From assembly GCA_028622995.1 (NCBI GenBank), contig JAJQJQ010000030.1:806001-870000 (forward strand): DNA of 64,000 nt, read 5' to 3'. A program made the position numbers and the translations under genes. This document shows positions 27,201 to 37,500 of this stretch, one piece after another. The notes below the pieces were generated by a model. It had not been told where the DNA came from. It was given only the letters and a program-made list of their open reading frames with translations, and did no database searches. Each line of letters opens with the position of its first letter. The stretch's first letter is position 1. This DNA comes from Panagrolaimus kolymaensis. Its lineage: Eukaryota > Nematoda > Chromadorea > Rhabditida > Panagrolaimidae.

Positions 27201-28192
27201 TTAGAAAAAATTTGGCTTTCATTTCATTAATATTCTCAAAAAAGTAAAATTTATGTTAATTTTTCCAAAAGATTTGAATATTTATTATGCCAAAATCATT
27301 TTTATTCTTTAAAATTAATTTTTAAAAATTACCCCAATCATTTTATAATTAAATGCCTCCTATATTAAATTTTTTTTGTAATTTAATATTTCATTAAAAA
27401 TTTGCATAATTTATATTATGAAAACATTAATAAAAATCATAAAAAATTAATTAGATATTATTGTCTGAATTTTATTAAAACAATAAATTTTAAAAAGTTG
27501 AGGGGATTCGAACCTATTACATAAATATCATAAAATTGCGCCTCGCACGCCTAAACCACACAAACAACAAGTAATAAGAAATTTTAGCTAATGATATTTT
27601 TGCTCTAAATCGACAAATTTAAATTTCCATAGCGGCATACATCTATTATTATGTGGCTTTTTTTAAAGTTAGCTTACTCATATAGGTAATTTAGGGTGGA
27701 GAAAACGATTTTTATAGCCAAAATATGGGGTAACTTTGCTGCAACGCTCAGCGGGACATTGTTACCAGTGCCGATTTTTCGGTTTGATGGAATTATGATA
27801 TCGAACACTCTATTTTTTTTAGAAATTCGTAAATGCGACGAAAAATTGACCCTAGAGAGCCCTCTAATATCAACATAATTACGCGAAATAAAAAAAATCA
27901 TAAATTTCGGTTAGCAGATCGGGCGAACTGAAAGCTAAAACAGCCGCACCCCTCGCTTCGCTCGGGGTGCGGCGGGATTAAAAAATTGATTTACACCCGA
28001 AATCACATGAAATGAAGCAGCTATAATCGAAATAAGTTGAATAATTAAACCAATCAATATTCGATTTGTTGAAGAATATATTTGAGAATTTTGTTGATGT
28101 TGTTGTTTTGCATCTTCTTTATCTTCTTCCGTTTTATTCTTGTTGTTGATGTTGTTCGTTGGTATTGGAGGAGCTATAATTGATTTGATCAT
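24230..28192 (-). CDS. Tetraspanin family membrane protein, six exons, 386 aa
   Basis: Exons on the minus strand in phase: 28192-27997, 25531-25396, 25315-25123, 24964-24822, 24770-24520 and 24471-24230. There are four hydrophobic segments: ILIGLIIQLISIIAASF, LIAVMLAFAMLASIW, LPAILIGCLLSFMFIS and LFYLSAISFMIVGLICLF. The large extracellular loop between TM3 and TM4 carries the hallmark CCG (RFQCCGS) plus SCC, FC and PCP cysteines. The C-terminal tail is Pro/Asn-rich and cytosolic. Tetraspanins organise membrane protein complexes; the partner here is unknown. The N-terminal exon (start ATG 28192) is joined over a 2.46-kb intron whose 3' splice site lies in an inserted inverted-repeat element. 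That junction (TCG G / TA ATA) is in phase but is the least certain; an extra exon in the intron cannot be excluded. Head-to-head with the Rpn11 gene. Confidence 0.78.
25519..26178. mobile_element. Non-autonomous TIR element (MITE), 660 bp, ~194-bp perfect terminal inverted repeats, TA flanks
   Basis: Positions 25515-25712 and 25985-26182 are exact inverted copies over 198 bp. The outermost TA pairs (25517-25518 and 26179-26180) fit a TA target duplication, making the element GTGCACAGTATTAC...GTAATACTGTGCAC. The roughly 270-bp centre is AT-rich with no transposase frame. TA duplication is characteristic of the Tc1/mariner superfamily, so it is probably a Tc1/mariner MITE. The arms contain a partly repeated motif (AGACGG, six variable bases, then AGATTAAT). 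A related copy (TCTCTTGAGCCGTCT) also occurs just outside the right arm, so the true right boundary may be more complex. Confidence 0.8.
27492..27565 (-). repeat. tRNA-like / tRNA-derived sequence with A and B boxes (probable pseudogene or SINE fragment)
   Basis: On the minus strand TGGTTTAGGCG (27558-27548) matches the pol III A-box consensus and GGTTCGAATCC (27514-27504) matches the B box exactly. They are 33 nt apart as in a tRNA, and a TTTTT terminator follows. The acceptor stem, T stem and D stem pair poorly, so a functional tRNA is unlikely. Anticodon not assignable. Confidence 0.45.
27943..27973. repeat. GC-rich hairpin near tetraspanin exon 1 donor
   Basis: GCCGCACCCC (27943-27952) and GGGGTGCGGC (27964-27973) form a perfect 10-bp stem with an 11-nt loop, strikingly GC-rich against its surroundings. 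It sits about 24 bp inside the tetraspanin intron. It adjoins a compositionally different block (27660-27940), so it may be the end of an inserted element; no flanking duplication was found. Confidence 0.6.
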
Positions 28193-28787
28193 TCGCAGAT
28201 AGAAAAAAGTTGAAGTTTTGAAGTTGCAGCAAGAAAGAAAAAAACGTTTGACTTTGAAGGTTGACTGGCAAAATCTTACAAAAAATGGCGGCAAAAAAAA
28301 GAGTGGGAATTTAAAAATTTGCATTAAAATAAATGTTTTGGCTCTTTTGTTGCAAGGAAATAAGATACTAATAAAATTAGTTTTTTTTGCCGTGAAAAAT
28401 GGAATTTTTAGTGATGATAATTTTATGCTTTTTTTAGAATTGTTTTGGAAAATCTCTAAAGAAGTTTAATTTTGATTTTTGCTTTCAAAATATTTTAGGA
28501 TTTATAATTTTTTTTTTCAATCGAATTCTGTAAACAAAAACGTAACTAACAAAGGAACATTTTTTATTGAAGGGATTTTCTTCATTAAGGTGGAAATTTT
28601 ATGCGAATTTTTTAAATTAAATGAATGAAAGTAGTTTTTGCTCTTTTCAATTTATGGATTGTCGCAGAGTAATCGTTCTCATGAAAATATGCAAATTTTT
28701 ATCATTCTTATTTACCCTTTATTTTTATATATAACTCACATGTGTTAGTACTTTTTTTTTCATACCTTCAAATTCAAGAGAAAAAAA
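28193..28787. promoter_or_regulatory. Divergent intergenic region between tetraspanin and Rpn11
   Basis: The 595 bp separate two start codons on opposite strands, so both promoters must lie here unless upstream exons exist. A Lys-rich plus frame overlaps it but has no protein-like features. No TATA box or other specific site stands out. Confidence 0.35.
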
Positions 28788-29886
28788 ATGGATCGCTTGC
28801 TACGTTTGTGCAATCTTTCTGGTGGCCGTGGTGCAAAAGCTCCAGTTGATTCAAATCAATTGGATACATCTGAAACGCTCTACATTTCATCTTTTGCTCT
28901 TATAAAAATGCTTAAGCATGGTCGTGCTGGTGTTCCTATGGAAGTAAGTTTAATTTTTTTAGGGTGCTATAGCTGATTGGAAATCTATTCTTTTAACATC
29001 GCTCGACTCGAGCTTTTTTAGTTAACCTTTTCTAATATTTTTATTATTTTAGGTTTTGGGTTTAATGCTTGGTGAATTCGTCGATGATTACACGATCAAT
29101 GTTGTCGATGTTTTTGCAATGCCTCAAACTGGTACTAGTGTCTCTGTTGAAGCTGTTGATCCTGTATATCAAACAAAAATGTTAGATATGCTTAAAAATG
29201 CTGGACGTCCTGAAATGGTTGTTGGTTGGTATCATTCTCATCCTGGTTATGGTTGCTGGTTATCATCTACTGATATTGCTACTCAACAATCGTTTGAAGC
29301 ATTCAGTGAACGAGCTGTTGCTGTTGTAGTTGATCCTCTTCAATCTGTTAAAGGAAAAGTGGTCATTGATGCTTTTCGAACAATTAATCCTCAAACAATA
29401 GCATTGAATCAAGAACCTCGTCAAACAACATCAAATATTGGTCATCTTCAAAAATCATCAATTCTAGCTGTAATTCGTGGACTAGATCGTCGTTACTATT
29501 CTATTCCTATTGCTTATCGAACTCATAATCTCAGTCAAAAAGTATGCATAAGGTTTCTAAAATTAATAATCATATTTCTAAATTTTATTTCTTTTTAGAT
29601 GCTTCTCACCTTGAACAAACAAAGCTGGATGGAAAATCTCACATTGGAAAACTTCCCAACTCATTGTCGTCATAACGAAGAATCAGTTTCTCAAATTTTC
29701 AAGCTTTCTAAACTTTATAAGAAATCAATTGAAGAAGATGAAAATATGACAGATAAACAAAAAGCTATCAAAAATGTTGGTAAATTAAATCCTAAACGTC
29801 GCTTGAATGAAACAGTCAATAAGATGCTTTCTGATAACATCGTTCAAAATCTTGCTTCGATGATCAATGGATCTTCTTTCCGCTAA
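28788..29886 (+). CDS. rpn-11: 26S proteasome regulatory subunit Rpn11/PSMD14, JAMM deubiquitinase, 310 aa
   Basis: Three exons in phase: 28788-28943, 29053-29541 and 29599-29886 (TAA), encoding 310 residues, the same length as human PSMD14. The MPN+ domain carries the JAMM zinc site: E52 ([13 protein letters not shown]), then [16 protein letters not shown] with H113, H115, S123 and D126. Rpn11 is the Zn-dependent isopeptidase of the proteasome lid that removes ubiquitin chains from substrates as they enter the 20S core. The N-terminal [19 protein letters not shown] segment and the C-terminal helix ending MINGSSFR also fit. All catalytic residues are present. Introns are 109 and 57 bp. Divergent from the tetraspanin; single-gene unit. 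Confidence 0.97.
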
Positions 29887-32086
29887 ATCGTGCTTCTGAT
29901 GTGATTCATTGTTTCTAATTATTTTTTCGTTGTGAATTTTTTATATTTCATTGTGTGTGTGTGTAATGTTAATATGTGTAAAAAATTCACTTCATTTTAT
30001 GTTGTTTTTGGGAACATTGAAACGCGCTTAATATTTTGTGGAAATCGCTTTTCAAAAAGTATGGTTATTTTATAATTAGTAAGGCTTTGACAAGAAAGAT
30101 ACAGACTAATATCAAAATCGAAACGTTTTTGTTACAAATTTTGAAAGAAAAAAAACGCTCGCATGGAATGCTTTCGTGTTTTAATTAATGATGAATCAGA
30201 GAAGAAATTTTTTTACTTAAATGTCTAGTCAAAAATATCATCAAAACATGTTGGAAAGATAGCGACAAAGTCCAATATCAAAATTTCTTCCCTTTGTTCG
30301 ATAAAATTTTCTTGAGTTTATGGAAAGTGGTGATGCCGGAAATTTGTTGAATTTTAAAATTATTCTATTTTATGAAAATTCTACAAACATAAATATTTCC
30401 AAAGTTTCTTAATCAAAGAAAGAGATTTTGCCTAACTTTTTATTCCCACGAATTCATTTTTTTTGCTAATATTATTTTTGCTTATGATTTCCTTCTTTTT
30501 TTTTAATGGAAAGCTTAAAGCAAAAAAGTGAAAAGCTTGTTGTTCACACTCTTTCTTTCTTTTTTATCTTTTCTTGTTTTGTATACACACGTAAGAAGTA
30601 AGTACTCTCTCATTAGTCTTTTTTGCTTTCTTTTCAAAGTGTTGCTCTATTATGTAAACAAAGAGTAAAAATACGGAAATGAAGAAAGTAACTTATATAA
30701 CTAATTCTTAAATCCAATCGTTTTTTTTAATACGATTTTTCGACAAAATTTTTTTTGTTGTTGCGTGTTAACTTTTTTATTTACAAAAAAAAAATTGTGT
30801 TTATTGATTAGTGGAATAAATTTTGTGTGAATATTTATGATTTTTTAACTTTTTTTATTATGTCTATTAATTTTCTAAAAATAAAATGAAAGGTGTGAAA
30901 TTGATGCTTAATTTGTTTTTTTGATTATTTTTTCTTTTTTGTTGAAAAAAATTGAGAGTTTTTTTATGTGTTTTCAACGCTGATGAATGCTAGTGGGGGA
31001 ATGGATGTGGCCAGTATAAAAGCAAGTTGTGATAAATGTGGCCATAGTCATAGTCTCAGTTTTTTCTTTTACTTGCTTGTGATTGAGCATGTGCAAAAAC
31101 TAAGGCTTCGGCGCTTCCGTTAATTTTTTTGTTTGTTTTGCTTCCGGTTTTTATGATTTATTTTTACCCTTTCATTTAATTTCGTCTATCAAAATCTTTG
31201 ATTCATAAAAATTTATTTTATTCAATAAAATTTTAGAAAACAATGTAACTTCTAAAATTTTTGTGAATTAAGAAACTCTAATTCCAAAAAATAATTACTA
31301 AAGTTTATGATTTAACTCTGGCTTAAAAATTTTAAAAAAATACTTTGAACCATCGTCACGTTACTTATTTTTTAAGGGAGTTTCAGCGTATTTTGATTCC
31401 TTTTTTTAAAACCCATAAAATTCTTATTTTTATTGAATCACATGGGTTTGATAACGATTTTCTTTAAATTACTTTGATTTCATTGGTTTACTTCTTTTTA
31501 GTTTTTTTTTTGCAAAAAATTTCTTTTAAATATGTTTATGATACATATGCTTGCTCGCTTGCTTTCGAAGAAGCAAACAAACAAGCATGACTTAATGAAT
31601 ATTTTTTTTGTGGTTGTAGTCTATGTTTTAGTTTATTTTCATTTTTTTACTCATAAAAATTTTCTCGCTGCCTTACCAATCTCTCTCTGTGTTTTTTTTC
31701 TATCCTGAATCACAAAAAATCATTTTTCCGAGACATGAAAGACATTCATCTCTGTTTTTCACGCCGCTGCTCATCCTCCTTGACCTTGTAATTTTTTTCC
31801 TTTCTTCGTGTCCGTCTTTTAAGAAATTTGAAAAGATTTTCTTTAGGTCACATCAGCCGCAAAGAAAAAATGAAGATGAAAAGATTTAGGTCGATCAACT
31901 GGCGACGGCTGATTGATTGACTCACAATAAAAAAAAGCGAGCGAATCCATGCCTCGAACTTTCCGTGGAAATTATTTTTATAATTTTTTTCCATGTTTTT
32001 GCTCGCGTTTTTTAAAAATAATTATTAAAAAACTTTTAAAATTCTCAGTTTATTTTTAGAAGCTTTTTTTCTAAGCTAAAAAAACT
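29887..32086. other. Intergenic region between Rpn11 and the EXPERA-like gene
   Basis: About 2.2 kb of AT-rich DNA with a GTGT run just after the Rpn11 stop and a promoter-like TATA element at 31015. An imperfect hairpin lies near 31550-31590 (ATGCTTG...CAAGCAT). TTTATTTTTAG just upstream of the next ATG could be a splice or trans-splice acceptor. No gene is supported. Confidence 0.5.
31015..31058 (+). promoter_or_regulatory. Putative core promoter: TATA box and initiator-like TCAGT
   Basis: CCAGTATAAAAGC at 31011-31023 is a canonical TATA context. It is followed after about 40 bp by GTCTCAGTTTT, an initiator-like sequence. It lies 1.07 kb upstream of the EXPERA-like ATG in the same direction, which would need a 5' UTR intron. 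Sequence match only. Confidence 0.3.
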
Positions 32087-33141
32087 ATGGGTTTTGGTGG
32101 TTCAGCTGTAAGCATATTCAAACGATGGGATCGCCCCCAACGTGGCTGCCAACTTCCACTTTGGGTTGAAATATGGTTGGGTATTTCAGCCATTTTATGC
32201 ACGTTGGATGTTATTTATACCATGTTGAGACCTTTAACAAATCGTGGAGGAGATTTAGAATGCGTTTATGAACTTTGTGAGTTAATTAAATTTTTTTGCT
32301 GTAGTTCAAATTTTGGGATTACTTTTTTATTTAGTTAATAAAAGAAATGGCCGATGAAAATCAAAAATTATTAATTAAAAAACTATAAATTAAAATTAGG
32401 ACCCAAATTTTCGACTTCTTTTTTTAACCTCACAAACTTTAGGGAACTGGTATGCTGATGTGGATCTTCGATATGCCACAGCAAATGATTTAGTCACCAT
32501 GGCAACGGGTCGATGCATGATTATTGAAATTGTTATGAATCTTGTTGCAATGTTTATGAATCGTTCAGGTTCTAAGCATACCCTCATCACTGCATTCACA
32601 ACCAATGCATTTGTATTTTGGAAAACTGTAATTTATATGGCTTTATATATTTCACCCGCTGAAGGTAGGAATAATTTTTACAGATAGATCCGTAGCATTT
32701 TTGGAAGTATTTGTTATTATATTTTTTTGTCAGACAGACTTTTCGCAAAGATTCGTTTAAAAAAATAGTTGATTTTTGTTTCTTTATTAGAAATTTTTTC
32801 TTTTTGTTTCGATGAAATTTTTTTGGTCTCTTAATTTAATATCCAAATTACACAATTAACTTTTTTTAGGAAATCCAAGTTACATAAATCCCACAGCTTC
32901 CAAATTTGATATAATTGTTTATTTTTGGATTCCTGATGGTTTATGGCTTCTTTTGCCATTCTTTGTTCTCATTCGTTTATGGGGTGAATTACTTGTTTAT
33001 CCACCTGGAACCCTTCCAGAACACACTCCAACAAATAATGGTTATTCATATGTTTTACAAAAAACTTCAACATCCAATATCATCGCCGGTGATGATGATA
33101 CTTCAACCACTTCCGTTGGAGCGCGTTTGGTTTCAGCATAA
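32087..33141 (+). CDS. Four-TM EXPERA / emopamil-binding-like membrane protein, 227 aa
   Basis: Three exons in phase: 32087-32276, 32443-32664 and 32870-33141 (TAA). The 227-residue product has hydrophobic segments at about residues 25-47, 86-103, 111-133 and 152-180. Between the first two is WNWYADVDLRYATAND, resembling the W-x-Y-x-x-D-x-R-Y block of EXPERA-domain proteins (EBP sterol isomerase, TM6SF2, sigma-2/TMEM97). The last segment, WIPDGLWLLLPFFVLIRLWGEL, resembles the family's final N/D-x-x-W-x-x-x-P helix. Members are ER membrane proteins in sterol or lipid handling; the catalytic His/Glu set of sterol isomerases is not evident, so enzymatic activity is not claimed. The C-terminal tail is Ser/Thr-rich with an Asp run. 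AATAAA follows at 33231. Convergent with the next gene. Confidence 0.65.
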
Positions 33142-33230
33142 AATGAATTTTCTTGTCCGAGATTTTTTGAAAACATTTTTCCTATTTTTAAAAGTACTAA
33201 TTATGTTTATTTCTGTTGTGTCTTATAAAA

Positions 33231-33236
33231 AATAAA
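33231..33236 (+). terminator. Polyadenylation signal AATAAA of the EXPERA-like gene
   Basis: AATAAA 90 bases after the stop codon at 33141, in the expected position for mRNA 3'-end formation. Confidence 0.45.
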
Positions 33237-33635
33237 AAAAGAGTGCTTTTTTGTTTGAATGATGAAGAAATGTTTTGAAGGAAAATAGGTGGTCCAATCA
33301 GCAGCATTTTTTTTTTTGCCTTGAAGGTAAAAAGATAAGAGCACATTACTCAAAAAAATGAGAAGTCGTTTATATTATTTGTTCCTTGCAAAAAAAAAGA
33401 AAAACACAATAAAATAGTTTGAGAAAGTAAAAATCTATTGGAAATATTGGTTCTTTCAAACATAAAAAATATTTAACTTCAAAAACAAAACAAACAAAAA
33501 ATAATTATGACAAAATTAAAAAAATTTTTAGTCCATGAAACCACATTGGTTGTTGTCCATGAAAATAAAAACAAAAAAATAATCAAAATTTTTATTCAAC
33601 CGGTTGAATAGCTTTGACCATCACCGATAGATTGA

Positions 33636-34529
33636 TTAATCATCACATTTAAGAAAAGTGGAATAGTATTTACAAATAAATCCTTCACGAATTTCAAATT
33701 CTTTTGTGACAATTAACTTTGTTACACCATTTTCAAATAATTCTTCAACCTTCATATTTTTATTTTTTTGAGCCATTTTTATAAACTGAAAAAATGGGGC
33801 TATTTGAATGAGAAAACTTTATGTGTTAGACTTACATCTTTATAATATGAGTCTTCTGCGTAATTATTTTTAAATTCAATAAAACCAGTAACATTTAAAG
33901 GAATATTTTTGAAAAGATCAGGAATCATGCTATGAGCTAATTCATAAGCCTCTCCATCATTCCATTCCCATGTGTTAACGTTAATTTCAAAGGTTTTTAA
34001 ATTAGGAAAATGTTCACCAACGAAATTTATAAAATCTCTAAATTCTATAATTTCAAATGGACCACATTCTTCATGATGAAGAGCGACAACTTTGTGAATA
34101 TCGCGCATGGGTGGTAAACTAAAAAGTCAAACAATAAAAAAATAAATACAAAAAATTTTTTAAATTTCTTTTCGGGTTCGTCGCAGAAAAAGCCATCTTC
34201 GATTCCACACAAAACGATATGAATTTCACGACATGATGGAGGTATCATAGATAAAAGTTGCTTAAAATTTTTTAAAAGCTATTAAATAATACTTTTTTAA
34301 ATTTTAAATGGAGGCTTACTTTGGCTCTCCAACATTCAATGGTTTTAATATTTTCATTATTCATAATTATCTTTAATAAATTTTCTGGAATTTTTTCGTC
34401 GCTCCATTGATCGTAATTAATTCTGTTGAGGCCTAAAATGAGACCAAATTCACTCAAAAATCTTTATTATTAAAAACTTACTTTTTCCATTTAGAAGTTT
34501 TTCATAATCAAAGTTTTTGGTGCACCAAA
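33636..34529 (-). CDS. Unrecognised protein, multi-exon, 5' end unresolved (possible F-box-associated-like family)
   Basis: Exons joined in phase on the minus strand: 34529-34482 (starts mid-codon after TTTTAG), 34432-34320, 34260-34211, 34118-33836 and 33785-33636 (TAA). Readable text includes WCTKNFDYEKLLNGKS, SLNRINYDQWSDEKIPENLL, FINFVGEHFPNLKTFEINVN and a C-terminus LIVTKEFEIREGFICKYY. The alternation of short hydrophobic strands with FPNLKTFEI recalls leucine-rich or F-box-associated nematode proteins; this is only an impression. The exon 34260-34211 junction uses a weak donor (GTGTGG). The alternative donor at 34149 would leave a 31-nt intron and break the frame. One acceptor is AAG rather than TAG/CAG. 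No start codon fits the first visible exon, so either an upstream exon is missing or the locus is a 5'-truncated pseudogene. Confidence 0.5.
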
Positions 34530-37500
34530 CTAAAAGGTGTGAAGAAAATCAAACCACCACCACCTTCTCTCCATTTTTATTTCGTTCGGGTAATTAATCG
34601 TTATATTTTTAGGGGGCGCCGGCGGCAAAAACTATAAAAATATTAAAAGTATTTTTATCTAAATATTGTTTAATAACTCGAATTAATGAACAAAGAGTTT
34701 GGTTTCTTGCTTAAACAAGCATTCCACTGTCGTCGTCAGCTTTTTTTCTGGTCGATCCCTGTTTTTTTGTTTTGAGATTGTTTGTTAGAAGCTATTACTC
34801 ATTACTCATTATTTTTATTTTATTTTTTACACCATTCATTAAAAATGCATAGGAAGAAACCGGAAACAAAAATGAAAAAGTAAAGAAAAAAAAGAGTTTA
34901 AACAAACAAACACATATGTTTGTTGTCATCAGCTTTTTTAATTAGTTTGGTGTTGGTTTGAAAAAAAAAGAATGTTGATGTGAGCGGGAACGCAAGTCAA
35001 GGAGTAATAAAAAATTAATAGTTTTTTTTGATTTTGTGGTTTTTTGTCGCCGAGTCTTCATTTTCATGCAATTGGATTATTAGATTGCCTTTATTAAAAT
35101 TTAAGTTGTTTGAACTTTTGAGCCTTGTGTTTTTGAGATTTATGATGGAAGATGGTACTTGAGTTTTGTGGTTTAATGTTTGTATTTTTTTTTTTTGAGT
35201 AATTTTGCCGTTCCATCTTTTTTTGTTGTTGTTGCAGGAATAGAGTGAGTGAATGAACAACATTCAGAATTTTGCAAAAAAAATAAAAAGACTTGATGGG
35301 GCATCATCTTGAATAGTGTTAAATTACCGACCGACCGACAAAAAAGTCGGTAAATTCATAAAATTGTCGGTATGGAAATTGCTCTCGGTCGGTAAAGTCG
35401 GTAAAAAGTCGGTATTAAAAAAACGGTCGATCGGTAAATCGGTCGGTAAAAAGTCGGTCGGTAAGTCGGTAATTACCGACTTTTCGGTCGATAATTTAAC
35501 ACTAATCTTGAACACTATTTTTAGTATCCAATAATGAAATAAAAGAAAAATGCACTTTTACTTTGAATAATGTGATTTTCGTTGTTATTTGTGTTTACAG
35601 TGTTTTTTTTTTTGTTCTCACACATCGAGAACTTCTTGTAGGTTGAATACTTAAAAATGTCAATTAAACAAAGCTCAGAGCCTCTTAATCTCAAATAAAA
35701 TCCAAAGTTTATATTTTTTTCTTGCAACAAAAAACAAACAACAAATAATTTGCAATTTTTTAAAATATAAAAAAGTTTGCAAGTTTTTACACTTTTTTCT
35801 AACTTTTTTATTTATTTTTTTCATTTTTCCAAAAGTTTAACTTTGAACCAAAAATTAAGGAAAATTCAAAACTATTCAGGGTCAAAGAGCAAAAAATTTA
35901 TAAGAAAAATCGAAAAAGTGGATAAATTTGAGCTGCTTGGGAAACTCCATTTCATTTCTTTCATTTTTTCTATTCTTTGTTCTCATACCTGTGAACTACG
36001 TACATTTTTGCATTCAAAGAAACGAGGCAAAAAAACAATAGTCGTCATCCAAGAAAAAAAGAAAAGAAAGAAAAGAAGATAGTTTTCATCAATTGTATTA
36101 TTTTTTGTTGAGTATTTGTTTGGCCGCTTTAAAAAAATTTACTTATGAAAATAAAAAAATGATTTCATTTGCTACGGTTTTTTTGTAGTAAATTTCAGTG
36201 TTCTAAATTATTGGATTTTCTCGCCAAATTTGAGCATTATTTTATTCGAAAAAAGAAAAATTTAATAACTAAAATTTTTTCTAATTTTACAACCAAAATG
36301 GCTATTTTTTGCCCCGGTTTCTTATTTCCAATATCTATGATCAAAGTACCTCTAAACCCTCATCATTATTTCTGTTTCATAATTACATTTATATAATTTT
36401 TTGTCAAAATGCCAAAGCAATTTTATTTATTTATTTAATTTTTTTCTTGTTCATCTAACCAATTTCTCGTAATTTCTAAAATCATTTTTTCTTTCTTTCG
36501 TGCGTGCTTTTTTCTTTTTTTTTGATAACCACCAGATTTCCGTTTTTGAAAAAGAAGCTTTTATAAGAAAAAAATCTTCAATGTGGTTTTTGATGTTTTT
36601 TTTACTGAAGTCTAAAGAAGCTGTATGGAAGTCAGACTTAACAGAAAAAAAGGAATTTATTTTTCATTGAAACAATTGCACAAACAAATCCTTCAATAAA
36701 AAAAAAATTGAATTCGCCTCAAAATTGCCTTAATTAAAAATGCTGTTGAATGTTTTTGTTTTCTTTTTTATTTTATTTTGGCTCTCAAAAAAAAAAGTCT
36801 AAGTTTTGTTGTTTCAAAAAAAATTTTTTAGTTAAAAAAACGGCAAAAAAAAAAACATTTGGATAAAAAGCCATGTGTTTATACTCTTGCTACATTGATA
36901 TAAAAGACTACCAAAACTGTTTTTTCTTTTTTAGTTCGAAATCAAAGATGATAATTTCCTTGTTTATTTGGACCTTTTGAACTAAAATAAAAATAAATAA
37001 AATTTATGTAAATAATATTAAGAGGCGTTTTTGGCTTTTAATTTTAGTTGTTTTTATAGTATTAAATTATTTAAGTTTTTAATGATGAACTTTTCCGGGA
37101 TTATTTACTTTATTAATTTTTATAAATTTAGTCCAAAAGCATTTAATGGTTTTTGACTTTTATTGTTAATTTTCTTTATGAAATTTGATGCAAATTTTTT
37201 TTTACGATATTTATCTTTTTATTATTTTTTTAAACAAATTTTTCTGGTCAGCGACATTCATAAATTTTTAGAAAAATTATGTATGTGCTTCAATTTATTG
37301 CTTGAAAATATTTTTTACATAAGTCTTTTTAACTTTCTTATATTATTTGATTTTTGAATAATTCGATTGTCACATTTTTTTAAATAAATTTTATCAAATT
37401 TGACTTTATTAAAAGTTTAAATTAAGTATCTTATATTTTATAGTCATATGCGTACGTACTTCACCGTCATATTTTTTTTGAATCTTTTTTGGTTTAAAAT

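Larger units (their letters stand above)
25532..27996 (-). other. First intron of the tetraspanin gene, repeat-laden
   Basis: The 2.46-kb intron holds nearly all of the 660-bp inverted-repeat element, a tRNA-like sequence near 27.5 kb and a GC-richer block at 27.66-27.98 kb ending in a strong GC hairpin. The remainder is AT-rich filler. No additional exon was recognised. Confidence 0.5.

Noticed and set aside
27492..27565. Functional tRNA gene
   Set aside because: A and B boxes are good but acceptor, D and T stems do not pair, so only a tRNA-like remnant is reported.
27674..27901. 60-75-aa frames on both strands in the tetraspanin intron
   Set aside because: Frames open on both strands over a GC-normal block; no recognised domain. 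Kept only as part of a possible inserted block.
27943..27973. Bacterial-type Rho-independent terminator
   Set aside because: A GC stem-loop resembles one, but the window is spliced eukaryotic DNA and there is no adjoining bacterial gene.
34150..34260. Longer version of the exon at 34260 using the GTATTT donor at 34149
   Set aside because: It would leave a 31-nt intron and break the reading frame; the donor at 34210 keeps the frame.
35316..35534. 72-aa frame with VGKSVGKK repeats
   Set aside because: Direct translation of the GTCGGTAAA tandem array inside a small TIR element.
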